Shown: piece after piece, positions 35,110 to 47,209 of the stretch
Numbering within the stretch: position 1 is the stretch's first letter
How the letters are laid out: every line of letters begins with the position of its first letter
NCBI GenBank assembly: GCA_037954235.1
Contig: JBBMOA010000017.1
Location: 14,410,027-14,474,026 of the forward strand
Direction: 5' to 3'
Length of the DNA stretch: 64,000 bases
Source: Aulostomus chinensis
Lineage: Eukaryota > Chordata > Actinopteri > Syngnathiformes > Aulostomidae
Notes under the pieces: generated by a model
The model's input: only the letters and a program-made list of their open reading frames with translations
Database searches by the model: none
What the model was told of the DNA's origin: nothing
Program-made: the position numbers and the translations under genes

Positions 35110-35177
35110 GAGAGAGCGAGATAGAGAGAGAGAGAGAGAGAGAATCTAGGGAGGGATGGGTGGGGTGGGGGGGGGGG
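35110..35177. repeat. (GA)n microsatellite and G-rich run
   Basis: GA units at 35110-35143 followed by a GGGGTGGGGG...-type run at 35155-35177. Polypurine throughout. Confidence 0.92.
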
Positions 35178-35717
35178 TTGTATGACAGAAAGAGTAAAAT
35201 TATATCAAAGATTGGGTTGCTTCAAGTTTGCTGGAGTCAACCTTGCTCCTCCAAAAAAAAGTTCAAAGCAGATAGCATGTGTTTTTTTTACTGTCCTGTG
35301 AGTAATTACGAATGGTGAAATAAAGTTACTATGATATCGCCATAACTGAGCAAGCTCGCGGTGGATGATTTCCAGATGTCCCCACGCACTAATGCATTTG
35401 CTTGAGCAATAAAAATACTTTCGATCATATTTTTATCCCGAGAATAGCTGTTAGTTATCACTGCAACTGGAACAAAAGAAAAGGCAGAAAAGGGAGGGAA
35501 GATCAGAGGATGAGGGGGAAAAAAATGAGGTATTATTGATAGATTTTTATGACGGAGTGGGAAGTGGAAAGATAAAGAGATGGATTAAAAACTCACAAGT
35601 ATTTTTCATTCGGTTAAAGGAGTAAGCCAAGAAAAGTAAGAAAATCGGCCGGATTTATATAAATGTTAAATGTGCACATGAATGGAGGGGTGAAGGAAAG
35701 GGTAGCATGAGAGGATG
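35178..35717. other. A+T-rich non-coding sequence, no gene seen
   Basis: Unique-looking sequence with purine-rich patches at 35470-35580. Confidence 0.5.
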
Positions 35718-35773
35718 TGGGTGGGTGGGTGGATGGAGAGTGGCGGTGGTGGTGGTGGTGGTGGTGGTGGGGG
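35718..35773. repeat. G-rich (GGGT)n and (GGT)n repeat
   Basis: GGGTGGGTGGGTGG at 35718 onward, then about ten GGT units to 35773. Confidence 0.92.
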
Positions 35774-35784
35774 CGTGGAAGAGA

Positions 35785-36350
35785 GGGTCATCAATCACGT
35801 CTAGGTGACACACAATGAAATCTGACGCAGCCCAAGATGTTTTAATACGGCATCCATTAGAGCCCTCAAATAAATTGCAATTTGGAAAACAGAACATAAT
35901 ACCAGCCAAGTTTTCCTCATCCATCTTGCAGTGTGTCATGTAATGTAATTGCGTTGTTAATTTATCCAAGAATTTCCTTGGTACACCATTTCATCCGCAT
36001 TGGTTAATTTCCCTGTAGAGTATATTTTCTCCCTTTTCCCTGAGCTGGCCCCTCCCCTCCCTCGCTGTATAGCTAGCGGGGGCAGAGTAATGTTTCTGCT
36101 TAGCATGGCATTAGTCGAAGGGCTAATCAAAGCACTGAAGTCTGTGACACTTTATCAATGCCTGGGCTGTGTGTTGGCTGCGTGCCGGACCGACTCGGCT
36201 GCAGTAGTTGCAGATTCAATCAGGCTTCCCACTGCCTGTCATTATGTCCCCGTGACAGAGGGATCACTCCAAAAATGCCTGTGGATTACATCAATATTAT
36301 TGACATGAGTTTTTTGGGGGCATGCAGCAAATACATGGCAGAGGGCTGAC
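35785..36350. promoter_or_regulatory. Candidate conserved non-coding element (large)
   Basis: About 560 bp with no simple repeats and balanced composition. It is rich in homeodomain and TCF/LEF-type words (ATCAATCACG, GTAATTGCG, GTTAATTTA, GGCTAATCAAAG) and ends with TCAATATTATTGA near 36290. In vertebrates, texture like this often marks deeply conserved enhancers near developmental genes. Without an alignment this is inference. The minus and plus open frames here do not resemble proteins. Confidence 0.38.
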
Positions 36351-37770
36351 ACTCGCTTGTGTTTGGACTGAGGCGTTAACAGCGTAGCCTGGGAGGAGAA
36401 GTTGGAGCGATGTATAGGCAGGGGAAATATAAAATCAAAGCGCACTTTCAAGTAATAAAAAAAAGGACACCGAGATGGCGTTAGGACATGGAAAAATGTT
36501 TTGTTTGAGTGGATAATTCCCATAATAAATACTGGAAAAGCACATGGGTGGTTTAAGTTTGAGCTGAATAGAGGCTAAGAAGCTGTGTTGACACCTAAGA
36601 CATTTTTTTCATTCTTGAAACGTCCTGCATCTGGATAATAACTGGCATGTTTTGACATCTTTCTGTGGTGTGGCGCGATATCCACAGGTGCCGACCCCAG
36701 TTTTTTTTCTATCTGGGGTGTTTTCTTTCTTACCTCCTCCCACCTGACTGAGTACCTTGAAGAAGGGGGTTTAGGAATGGCCCTGGAGGGAGAAAGCGGA
36801 CAGTGAGTGTTAAGAGTTTCTGGGTGAAGTCCTCCTGAGCGCGTCTCTCCTGCCGTCAGACCCACGAGGGTAGAGACGAGAGCGAGGAGCCCGACGTGAT
36901 CAAAGGCTGACAGGAGAGCTAGAGGAGGAGAAGGTACCAACACAAAGGGGCTTGTTCTAAAGTTCCCGTGGTGCAGGGTTCTTCAATGGCTGATAGAGAG
37001 GGAGAGACATGGACTCCGCCCCTCAGCCAGAACCTATTTCTGCAAGTGGACACATCACAGGCAGCGAATGAGCTTCTGTAACTGAATTCGTCTGTGTATT
37101 TACCATGCAGGAATATTAATCATCAGGTCCAAAGGATGCATTCTGACTGGAAGATTCCAGCCGGTGTTTTCCACTCTTGTTTCCGTGCGTTTGAGATTGA
37201 GTTGAACACTTCAACATGTCATCGTGTGAAAGTTCATTTGTGCTTATTTGAAATTTAAATAGATTCGATGAGCACGGTTAATCACGGTCTTATATTCACC
37301 TTACACAAGAGCGATGTAGTGTGTGTGTGCGTGCATGTGTGTAATCTGTGATAAGGAGGTGAAGGAGGGGGGATTAAGACAACATAGGACCGATGTCATC
37401 AGGATAAACATCAGTCGGCGTAAACTACCTTTTATGCACCTTGAAAAATGACAGGAGTATATAAATCTTTGCATTACACCTGCAGCAGACATTAATTGAG
37501 ATAAATGTTGTAAAATCCTGCAAAATGTGTGCATAGACTACAAATGTAAGTATACTACTAATCTCAGCGCGTCAGCTATGATGCATATCCTGTATATTGT
37601 GGATTATTCTTCTTCTATCACTGCATTAAGATTTTAGGAGCATTTTAGCTTGATTTAGCTACTTTTAACTACTGCGTTTACTCACAGAAATGAATCACAA
37701 TCCCTTTGGAAAACAACGGGCGAAAGTAAATGTAACTAAGCATCAGATAAATGCAGCGTTAAAGTATTTT
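36351..37770. other. Non-coding block, no gene seen
   Basis: Unique-looking sequence. An open minus frame (122 codons, ending near 36575) has no domain that I recognise. A short GT patch lies at 37318-37342. Confidence 0.5.
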
Positions 37771-37975
37771 TGGTTCTCTCTGTGTGGAGTTTACATATTC
37801 TCCCTCTGTCCGTGTGGGTTTCCTCTGGGTGTACCGTCAAAATCATGTGGAATAATACTCCTGGTGGTGCCGCTGACCGAAAGTGCTAGCAGAAAGATCT
37901 GGAGCTAAGCTACTTTCCACCACTGGAACTGACTGCATAAATAAGATAAAATTAAAAAAAAAAAAAAAAAAAAAA
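37771..37975 (+). mobile_element. SINE-type retroposon fragment with poly(A) tail
   Basis: GTGTGGAGTTTACATATTCT (37782-37801) followed by TCCGTGTGGGTTTCCTCTGG is the body signature of a very common teleost SINE-like repeat. The same segment lies at 63172-63221. Downstream, a right end rich in CTGGTGGTGCCGCTGACC and ACTGACTGCATAAATAAG leads into A22 (37954-37975). A poly(A) end indicates retroposition. The tRNA-like head is missing, so the copy is 5' truncated. I leave the family unnamed. Confidence 0.62.
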
Positions 37976-38804
37976 CAAGAAAAAACCTCTTCATTTGAAG
38001 CAGAGCTGGCGATGCAGCTCAGCTTCAAATTTAGAAGTCGGATTTAGAACTCATCACATGATTGTAACGCCGTTACCACGATTCCAGCTGAGTTGTCTTC
38101 CCTGTGTTCAACCAATCTATCATTAACATCCCGGTGGTTTACGGAAAGGAAGTCTCACAACTTCCAGATAAATGAGTGAAATAAATACAAAACCTGTCAT
38201 GCGTTTCCAAAAAGCAACGGCCCTCCAACCTCACAAACCTCAAAGCCGTGGCAGCAGAACGACACATTTATTTTGATGGTTTTAGAGGTATAATCTGATG
38301 TCATTATGTGGATTTGGCAGAGTTCAACGTGTACATCTGAGGGAAATGGTTAGAGTTTTGAAATCCAAGCCAAAAAAGACAAAATATCCTTTCTTCTCTC
38401 TCCCTCTCTCTCTTTTTTGGTATCCACCGGCATCTGTGATGTTTAAGTGATAATCATAGATTTCCTTTTTTATATTGCAGTCAACAAATTTCTGACAAGA
38501 TTGGATTACACACATCTCAGGATACCATTTCCTGTCTGGTTTGACTCTTGTTACGCTCAGAAATTGAATTATTTCGACTGATGATAATTGTAATAATAAC
38601 AACAGCAGAAATAATAACACTTTTTCAACATTACAATATTTTCTTTTTTGTTATTGGTGTAGTTATTGTTATTATATTTATCAAAAAATAATAAAACCAA
38701 ATAAGAATAACTAAAATAACAACAATAAAGCTACTACTGCTACAAATATGACTACGACTAATAATGATGATGATTCTGCATTAACAAACTCAGGCATCCT
38801 GCCA
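37976..38804. other. A+T-rich non-coding sequence, no gene seen
   Basis: CT-rich patch at 38390-38415 and AATAATAAC-type words at 38580-38770. Nothing coding. Confidence 0.5.
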
Positions 38805-38815
38805 CCCCCCCCCCC
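38805..38815. repeat. Poly-C tract, C11
   Basis: Eleven consecutive C. Confidence 0.93.
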
Positions 38816-39105
38816 ATCCACCTCCAGCCACACCTTCTCTTATTCTTTATAGAAGTAAATGATGTCTCAGGAGGAAGAAGAAGACAAGGAAAGAGTTGCT
38901 TCCTTTCTCAAATTCTACCACCTCACATGAAGCCCAGCTACACCAAGAAGACATGGGGGTCCTTGGAATGTGAACTTCATCCATTTCCTCTGCACAGCCT
39001 GTCACGGCCAACGCGGCTGAAGACGACAGGAAGGGCAAACAAGCACTTGTACGTCCGTCACCGTTCTGACAGGTGAAATAAAATGTTGACAGGACTGAAA
39101 TCTAG

Positions 39106-39118
39106 CCCCCCCCCCCCC
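39106..39118. repeat. Poly-C tract, C13
   Basis: Thirteen consecutive C, 290 bp after a C11 run. Confidence 0.93.
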
Positions 39119-40000
39119 TTTCCCTAGACATGGCCCCCTCAGCTGTTAGTCTACACCAGGAAAAGGTGAGAAATAAATTAGTAATAGTGTTTTACCTGTC
39201 AACAACACAGGCACTCGGGGCTATCGACCCACTGCCACGTTCAAAGAATGCAACTCAAACACATTCACCTACAATGTGAAACTTGTCAGAGAGGAAGATT
39301 CAAAATACTTTGACTCCCAGAAGGGCAGGATTAAGTTGGATTAGAAGTCAATCAATAGCATTTGTTGTTCCCTTGCTGGTCATATGACAGGAAAGAAATA
39401 AAATATATTCATAGCTTAGCAAGACTTGCAAATTGATTTTCATAGTGAATGGAAACCAATCACCGGCTGAAAAGCAGGAAAAACACATTCAGCAATTTAC
39501 CAAAAAAATAAATAAATAAAATAAAATAAAAATTGCAAAGCAGAAGTATAAAAGTGTGTTTTTTGATGGTCCAAACATGCGAGCGAATAGCTCATTTAAT
39601 ACAACCAGCTATCTGGACTATCTGAAAGAGAACTATGGAAAGCATTAGCTTCACAGTGGAGCTATTCAAATGACATCTTCCAACCAAAAACATTTCATTT
39701 TCTTATCCGTAGGAAAATCTTCAGGTGTATCAGATGTCAAGCAACCTTTGTAATTAGCACAGGAACTCACCTAATTGAATTTGCAATCAACTTTGGTTTC
39801 AGTCCAGTGAAGTCTGAACTCATTTGTGTTCCTTTTGGCACTTTAAAAACAAATAAATGTGGATTCCCAGTCAAATAACAGGATATGATGGAAGCCTCTG
39901 CAAGAAAATAGTTTCCCTGAACGTCTTTTTTCAAATCTATTAACACTTACTAATGTGCCAGTGAAGCCTCGAGTAACCTGGCATTCTTTTTTTTCTTTTT
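39119..40000. other. A+T-rich non-coding sequence, no gene seen
   Basis: An (AAAT)n-like patch at 39501-39531. Otherwise unique-looking. Confidence 0.5.
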
Positions 40001-40061
40001 TTTTTTGCAGGATGCTGCACAAGCCTTATTTTTAACCATCAAGACTTTCATGGCCCCCTAA
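39987..40061 (+). other. 3' splice-site-like tract and short open frame (candidate terminal exon)
   Basis: T8-C-T11-type pyrimidine sequence ends in GCAG at 40010. The following frame reads DAAQALFLTIKTFMAP and then stops at 40059-40061. It looks like the start of a short terminal exon, but any T-run followed by CAG will look this way. No upstream exon or poly(A) signal can be tied to it. Confidence 0.18.
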
Positions 40062-42550
40062 ATCTTTCTGCAGGGTTCTACAGGCTGGTAAAATGGTTAT
40101 GACCTCTTTATCTGTTTTATGGACTCCCGGCCATTTCAGATGGGTAAAAATCAATGCCATTTTTGACTGAAATCAATCCAATTCACTGGCAGTAATTGGA
40201 ACACGAAGCGCAATACTGGCACAAACGACAACGGCGTTTCTACTTAGCAGAAACATACGACTTCAACTTTTGACTGAATATGAAGAAAGCTACAGGGGAT
40301 AAAGAATTGGAATGTGAAAAAAACAAACTGCGAGGATAACCAACACGCTAAACACAATTTCTTTTTGTTTGATTGTTATAATTCCTCACCATATGCGCAG
40401 CCTTGATTCCGTGTATTTTAGAAGAAAAAAAAGAAGAAAAGTAACATATATTTGAACGACTTCAAAGAGAAAAGGAAGAGAGCGTCTTTTTATAAGACCA
40501 GACAAATACGTCATGGATTATTTTGTTGTGAAAGCCACTAATCCCTCTCTTCCTCTCTGCGTTTAATGATGCACAGATCGACACTGCGGCCCATCCTCTC
40601 TTCCCTCTCCACTTCTTCTTCTTCTCCTTCCTCTCTGCCCATCTGCGTGAAAGATCCCAGCCTATACAGTACTACTTCTGCATGTATCCCTTAGATGTGC
40701 CTCCTGGCCTGCAGAGAATACCGGATTAATGAGATAGATTTATCTTTTCTGGTAATACACCCGCCATTGTTTTCTCCATGCATGTCCTAAATGTATCCCA
40801 GAGTGCCTTGGGAGAAGGCTGCATCATTGAGTCCCATAGATCAGTGGCTGAGCATTCTATTCTACATTTCCCTTTAGAAAAAAAAAAAGAAAAGAAAAAG
40901 AAGGCAAGACACATATAAATACACATATTTTTCCACACACCATTTCAGCACTTTAGAGAGGATGTTATTCTGAGTTTAGGAATAAATATTACAAGTGCAC
41001 ACTGATCTTAAGTAAATGTACCACATACGTTTAGCTCCAGTATTTTAAGACTAAAACTACATTATGAATAAATGATAGCGCTCATACAGTAGGTAGGCAT
41101 TGTTGAACTTTTGGTTTCCTCATCTTGAAGTCAAAAGGTTTGTTTTTCTGGTGTGAGGCCTGAGATTACGTCTGTGATTAACACTACAGGAGCAGAAAAT
41201 ATATCAATAAATACCGATCCAAGGAATTTTGAAGCTTTTATGAGTCTTAAAAAGCATCTGAACAAGATGACAGAGGTCGCTGAGGGCATTCAACGTCACC
41301 ACGGCCACATGAGAAGCGTAAATCTTTGTGGCGGTGAGGATGAAGTCATGTATCCGTGTTTGCAGTTCATTTCTAGCCTAATGTAAACTTCATACGACTA
41401 GCGACCGCATTTCCCCTCCGAAAATCAAAGTGTTGTCCATTTTGTGAGGATTATCTTTCTTAACAAAATCTCCTAAACCTTTGCTTTCCACAGAGCCTCT
41501 TTTAGACAAAACCCCAAAATCAAATGTAAAAGTTCCATCGGCCTTTGGCTGAGGGAAGCCATAGCGATGCTAACAAAAATACACCGTCCCTGCGGCACTC
41601 TGTTATAGTCAATTACACTGAAGAGAAACAGTTAAAGTCAGCATAAAGTGCATCTAGATGGGTCTTAATTCATCCTACATGTTTGGATACATAATTAAAA
41701 ACTAATGGATTTTATGCTACCGTGTTGACAAATAATTAGCATATCGTCTCAAACGGATTTTTCACTTGAATATCCCTGGCTAAAATGTATTTATTTATAT
41801 TTATTTTTTGGTGACGAAAAGCACCGACATGGTTTTTTTGTTTTTTTTAAAGCCTTTTCGAAATATAAAAGTGACACGCTTTCCTAAATAGGCTCCTGAT
41901 TGCTCCTCACTACAGTTCACATTAACACCAACTATAATTGCGCAATTTAGTGAGACGACGTACATGAAAACCTCAAAGAGCAATCTGAAACAACCTGGAG
42001 CTACTGATATACATGGATAGACAATTATAGTGTCCTTAGGAGAGTAGTTAAAAAAGCCTAAGAGTCAATAATGACTTACATGTTCTTATTTGCTTTTGTC
42101 AATGCTTTTGCCCTCTCTGGGAAATTGTTTTGCCACACAGCCTCAAGGTTAATGTAAATTAGCCGAGATTTTACATTACTGCCACGCGGAAGAACGTGTG
42201 AAAGCTCCATCTTCGAGGGCAATTACTCCATTGTCAATGCATTTACACTTAGATTCATTACATACGGCAACATTTTAAAGTAATGGTTGATGGAAATGAT
42301 CTTTACAAGTATGGTTTCATAAAAAGCAATTAAAATATCATCGTTTTAACGTATTTTTAAGCTATACAGCAGTGGAAAGAAAGGTGCAAATCCACATGCA
42401 TTATGTAGCATCTGTTTTGGAATAGCTACCAAAAAAAACTGTCACATTGTAATTATCAGAGCATGAATCACACACAGACAGACAGACACTGTCCTCCGCT
42501 GCTATGCATTCCTGCCTGGGTGGTACAGCAGGGAATAGCACCATGGTGGA
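40062..42550. other. Non-coding block, no gene seen
   Basis: CTT-rich patch at 40610-40640 and A/G-rich patch at 40877-40903. The rest is unique-looking A+T-rich sequence with no coding signal that I can support. Confidence 0.5.
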
Positions 42551-42563
42551 CCCCCCCCCCCCC
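42551..42563. repeat. Poly-C tract, C13
   Basis: Thirteen consecutive C. Confidence 0.93.
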
Positions 42564-42685
42564 ACTGGAGACTACAGTGGGTGTTCTGCTAACAGGTGAA
42601 GACACAGCTTTCAACATGCCAGAGATCAAGTTTCTCAAGGAAGCTGTGGAGAGCATACAAGCATTGGTGACCGCTAATGTTTAAA

Positions 42686-42758
42686 GTGTGTGTGCGTTTG
42701 TGTGTGTATGTGTGCGTTTGTGTGTGTGTGTGTACGTGTGTGCGTGTTTGTGTGTGCA
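42686..42758. repeat. Imperfect (GT)n microsatellite
   Basis: GT units interrupted repeatedly by GCGTTT, TATG and ACG, an older and more decayed tract than its neighbours. Confidence 0.93.
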
Positions 42759-43048
42759 GGCGTATTTTTCTTCAATTTTAGCCGCCGAGAACAAATCAGC
42801 CACACATACACTTACTAGCGTGAATGGCAAGAGGGTTCGTAAGCTCGTATTTAACAGGCAACTTACTGAAAATGTTCTAGAAGAGAATTAGAAGCAAATA
42901 TTTGGCCGAGCAAGACTCGACAGTGAAAGCGTCTTCAAGCATTTCACCAAATGTTAGACGCTCTTAGAATCTTAACAGTGTTTCCTCTTATTGGTGCGAC
43001 TTCTATCTACACCTGAAAGAAGAGGCCCAGAGCTCAAAATGCCTTGGG

Positions 43049-43094
43049 GTGTGTGTGTGTGTGTGTGTGCGTGTGTGCGTGCGTGCGTGCGCGT
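43049..43094. repeat. (GT)n microsatellite grading into (GCGT)n
   Basis: About ten GT units followed by GCGTGCGTGCGTGCGCG. Confidence 0.95.
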
Positions 43095-43118
43095 CTGGAT
43101 TCTGATTCTGCAAGACAG

Positions 43119-43740
43119 CAGTGGAGGATAAGGTACGCAGTTCTTTCGGTAAATGTACAAATACTTATATAAAATAGTACTCTGGTAAAAGTATTATCTA
43201 TTCAACACTCTTTCTCAGTCAAAAGTAGAGAAGCATTTGATGAGTTAACTTAAGTATCAAAAGTACAAGTACACATTCTGCGTGATGTTTGTGTATTTCG
43301 GTGCTTGGGAGTGTTGGATCCTTAAACCGCTGACCTTGAAAGGTCATGTAAAGTCGTATAAATTCCGTTTTTGCTACTCTGAACTTACATCGTCTTCATC
43401 AGAGTTCACTGTGACTTCTGCGCAAAAATCTTTTTCCTTTTCTTTGAAATATTGTAAAGTTCAAAGTGTTAACTAAAATGCCAATACTGAAAATACTGAT
43501 ACTTTGATGTTTTAGTACTTGAGTTACCGCGACAAGCCAAATATAAGATACCGAGATTTTTCTGTAGTTTTGTGTGATAGTAATAACAATAAGAGTCTGA
43601 CATCTACTTCTAACTCACCAACAAAATGTTTGATAAAGAAAGAAATTCTAATCAACAGGTTTTTACAAGCCAAAAAGAAGCAGTACATGTACTGTATGTA
43701 GCCTTTTTACGTTGCGTATAGATACTCTGGTTAAAGTAGA
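43119..43740 (+). mobile_element. Non-autonomous hAT-like element, decayed (candidate)
   Basis: Starts with CAGTGGAGGATAAGGTAC and continues through AAATGTACAAATACTT, AGTACTCTGGTAAAAG, CAAAAGTAGAGAAG and AAGTATCAAAAGTACAAG. This AGTAC/AAGTA-rich left end is widely dispersed in teleost genomes and usually has CAGTGG termini. A weak counterpart, GATACTCTGGTTAAAGTAG, lies near 43721-43739, but no clear CCACTG right terminus was found, so the right boundary is uncertain. No transposase frame is present. Confidence 0.5.
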
Positions 43741-45465
43741 TCGTAAGCAAAGAAATAAAAGAAAGTCAGAGTCACACTTAAAGCCAAGAAGGTGAGGAAA
43801 GTATATGAGGCTAAACCTGCGGAACCAGCAGCTTCAACAGAAACAAATGAGTGATTTCGCTCTCTCTCACCGACTTGTGGCTGTCTTGACTTGAAATGGC
43901 GGAGCAACTGAAGAGGACTTCCTCCCCTGAAAATCCCTCGCTCCGCTCCACACATGCACAACCATCAGCAGGTTAATTAACTGTGAAAGCTGCTCACTTG
44001 AAACCTTAAATCACTCATTCAGCGTTCTGTCACGAGCCGCCAGCTTAACCGCGTTGATGAGGGTTACGCCTTGTTTACCCAACACAGGAGACAGCGGCGT
44101 GGAGGTGGGGAGGGAGAGGATTTAGGTGGCGCGGAGAGGTAGAATGTGCGTCGAATTTGGTCTATACGAAGAGGTAAAGGAAAAAAAAATATATGTGTGT
44201 GTGTGATCTAAAAAAACAAAAAAATCCCACCAAGGAATATCCCCCTGGGTGTCACTATAAATGCTGCTCTTGCTGGTATCTCTGTGATTGCAGACTGCCA
44301 TTTACGCTCTGTGAAACATAATCTGTCGATTCAGTCTGAATAATAACAGGTGGATTGTTTTGGGGAGTCTTTGGAGGTGACCCAATCCCACCCACTCTAC
44401 TGTCATCCCCCCCTCCCCCCTCCGAGCACCCAGATATCTTTTGTCTAACATAAATTCTATACTGATATATATACATATGTAAACACTGCCTATCTTCAAA
44501 ACTGCCCTTCTGCTGCAGGGAAAAGGAATTCCCAGCACACTAAAGATGGCAAAGATTTTTTTGGGTGACATCTGTCTCCCAGGCAGCTCCTCCACATCCT
44601 TCAGTGCTCGTATTATTCCTGCTTCCATAGGTCATCCATAATATCCAAATGTGTTTTCTTTGGGAGAACTGTGACGTTCGCCTGTTTTCCCTCATTAGTC
44701 AAAAGAAGGCTGCGGTGGGATACACAGGCCTCTGGTTCAGACCCGGGTTGTGTTCATTTCTGCTTTTAACAGGTTGGACTTCTCAGAGGTTCATTTTGTT
44801 CTCACTGCAGGGGTATTGACCAATAACGGCACTCTGGGGAGGATACGTAAGAGCTTTCAGCAATATATCGGACACAGATTTGAATTCACTTAGAAAGAAT
44901 CTACTCATTAAAAGAAATAAGATTACAAAAAATAAGAAGGGCTTGAAAATGGTGTTTGTTTCCTTGACTGCTTAAGTGCTGACAGTATTGACCATAAACA
45001 AAATGACCCACCACCGTGTGCGAATGTATTCCCTCTTTTCTGTTCCCTCTACTGGGCTTTACAATCCTGTCCTTCCTTTGAAACATTAGCGGTGGATATC
45101 GCCTCTATAAATCACCTCCCATCCAAATAATCTCATAAACTTTTTTACAGTGTAATTCATGCTCATCAGCATTCTTTGTTTAACATTTATGTTTATTGAT
45201 AAATGAAGATAGCTTTAAATAATTCAGACCAAACATTAGCTGTGAGCAAGGAGATTAATAATTGATGGGGTGTGTGAAGGGCTGGGGCACTCGGGGAATA
45301 GATAATATTAGCTTAATGCAAGGCTGTGTGAACATGGGAAGTGTAATGGACCCGCCGCCTTTAACTGATGATGGTTATTGTGGCCTGAAAGTTGTTACAA
45401 AAGGGGAAAAAAGGGGGTCTGAGTTGTGGAGATGAAGAAGGTGGTGGTGGTGATGGTGGTGGTAA
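43741..45465. other. Non-coding block, no gene seen
   Basis: Unique-looking sequence with a C-rich patch at 44408-44422 and short A-rich runs near 44180-44225. Nothing assignable. Confidence 0.5.
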
Positions 45466-45484
45466 GGGGGGGTGGGTGGGTGGG
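45466..45484 (+). other. G-quadruplex motif
   Basis: G7-T-G3-T-G3-T-G3 with single-T loops, preceded by a (GGT)n patch at 45440-45463. It meets the standard four-run G4 pattern. Confidence 0.8.
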
Positions 45485-45489
45485 TTGTA

Positions 45490-45665
45490 GTGTGGTCATA
45501 GATTTGGCTCATAGGAGCTGACAGTGCAAATTGTGGTTTTAATAGCAGGAGGTTTACACATTCTGCCGAGAGGCCCTAATGGCCAGCCCTGCGCTTAGCG
45601 TAAAGGGAGAAAAATGGCCCTGTGCTATTAAATTGAAACTTGAGAAGGTCCTTGCTCTTAGTTTG
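45490..45665. promoter_or_regulatory. Candidate conserved non-coding element
   Basis: Repeat-free block with mirrored words around GGCCCTAATGGCCAGCC and AAATGGCCCTGTGC, plus TATTAAATTGAAAC. Regulatory role is inferred from texture only. Confidence 0.3.
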
Positions 45666-45761
45666 GTGTTTTCCTTCTTTCCCAGTTGAACTTCGTCTCT
45701 CCATCACTCATTTTGATCCCCTCCTGTCCATTTCCTGCTCAGGGGTCTCGCTAAAGTTCGC

Positions 45762-45814
45762 CCACACACACACACACACACACGCACACACACACACAGG
45801 CACATACGCACATA
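45762..45814. repeat. (AC)n microsatellite, interrupted
   Basis: About 19 AC units, then decayed CATACGCACATAC sequence. Confidence 0.95.
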
Positions 45815-47209
45815 CCCTCAACATGGTCATCGTAGTGCTTTGACCCTTTTGTGTGTCGGGGAGGCTCGTTTTACACAGAACTGAGGATATGACCACCGGG
45901 TCACTTATGAGATGGTCAGTGCAGCAGATAATGTTCTCAGAATAATCTTCCCATTACATTAAATATGAATATATGAGGCGATTAAAAGCTGAATTTGAAA
46001 CATTCACTGACCATCTAAGGCCACACCGCTATCCCCCCGGAGCAGCGCTGCACAACGTACAAAGCAATATTACCGAGGTGTCGTTATTTCTTGTAGACAA
46101 AAGCAGCAATGCTAGATATTAGCTGTATGTTGATGGGTGCTCAGTGCCTGCAGGTCAGCCTGCAACAAAAGGGCTTCATTTACTCTCCAAGGGATACTAT
46201 TCTTGTTGTGCCAGGCTAGTAAAAAAAAGATGCAGCAGGATAATGTGTATCAAAGGCAGAGGAGGACCCCTTCATTCTATTTTGCTATCACAGCAGCATA
46301 TTAGCATCTAAACAAAGGAGGCAGAATCCCCTGCAGCGCAGCAGTGTTTCAAGTGGTCACTCACAGCCTTTATTTATTTCTCAATCCGACACATTTTATG
46401 CTGAGTAGCAGAATTCAGCACTCCCGCCCCCCAAAAAATCCTCCTGTGTTTTTTAAGCACAAAAGTGTTGAAGTTGCTGCTTCTTCTCTTTTTCCTTTTC
46501 TCCCCCCCCTCTTCCCTCCCTCTCTTCGGTTTGACTTTATCACAGCGCTATATGACAGCTGTCATCACTCCTCAGCAGGCCTCAGATCTGCATTTCAAGG
46601 TTTGCAGGTTCACTAGTTCACCAGGTTCTGCTTGGGCAGACAACATAGACAGCTCATCTGAAACCCATCCTCTGATGAATCCTTCTTATAAACAATAGGT
46701 TGCACATACATGCACACCGGCGGCACGAACATATCAGGTTGATTAGCATCAATTTATTTACTAACTGATAGTCATGCTCATACTGCTGTAATGCTTTATC
46801 GGTTTCTATTTAACTGGTTCTGAAATACTGAATCAATACAATACTATTTTTGATATTTGTTGCAGGATTGCAAATAATGCGTCTTATATAAAAAATAGTG
46901 ATGACATTGATAAAGTGCATGTTTTAAGAGTTATTTAAGAAGTAATATAAGGAACAAATATACAGCAGTTCAGTAAATATTGTACCTACTTGGACGTATG
47001 CAGAGAAAAATAAAACGCAAAAACTATAAGCAGTGTTGATGTGTGCAGGTGTTGGATCTGCAATGCAGCTTTGAACCTTCATAATTTTTAAAATTCAGCA
47101 CAAAATAGTAAAATTACCTGTATTGCTTTAAATGTACAAGGAGCCATGACTATGTCACTGCCACTAAGTGGGACCAGGAGTTGGCGAAAAGATCTTCATA
47201 TTTCATACA
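45815..47209. other. Non-coding block, no gene seen
   Basis: A CT/C-rich patch at 46480-46526; otherwise A+T-rich unique sequence. The part from about 47030 to 47209 may belong to the hAT-related remnant that follows, because it contains no other features. Confidence 0.45.
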
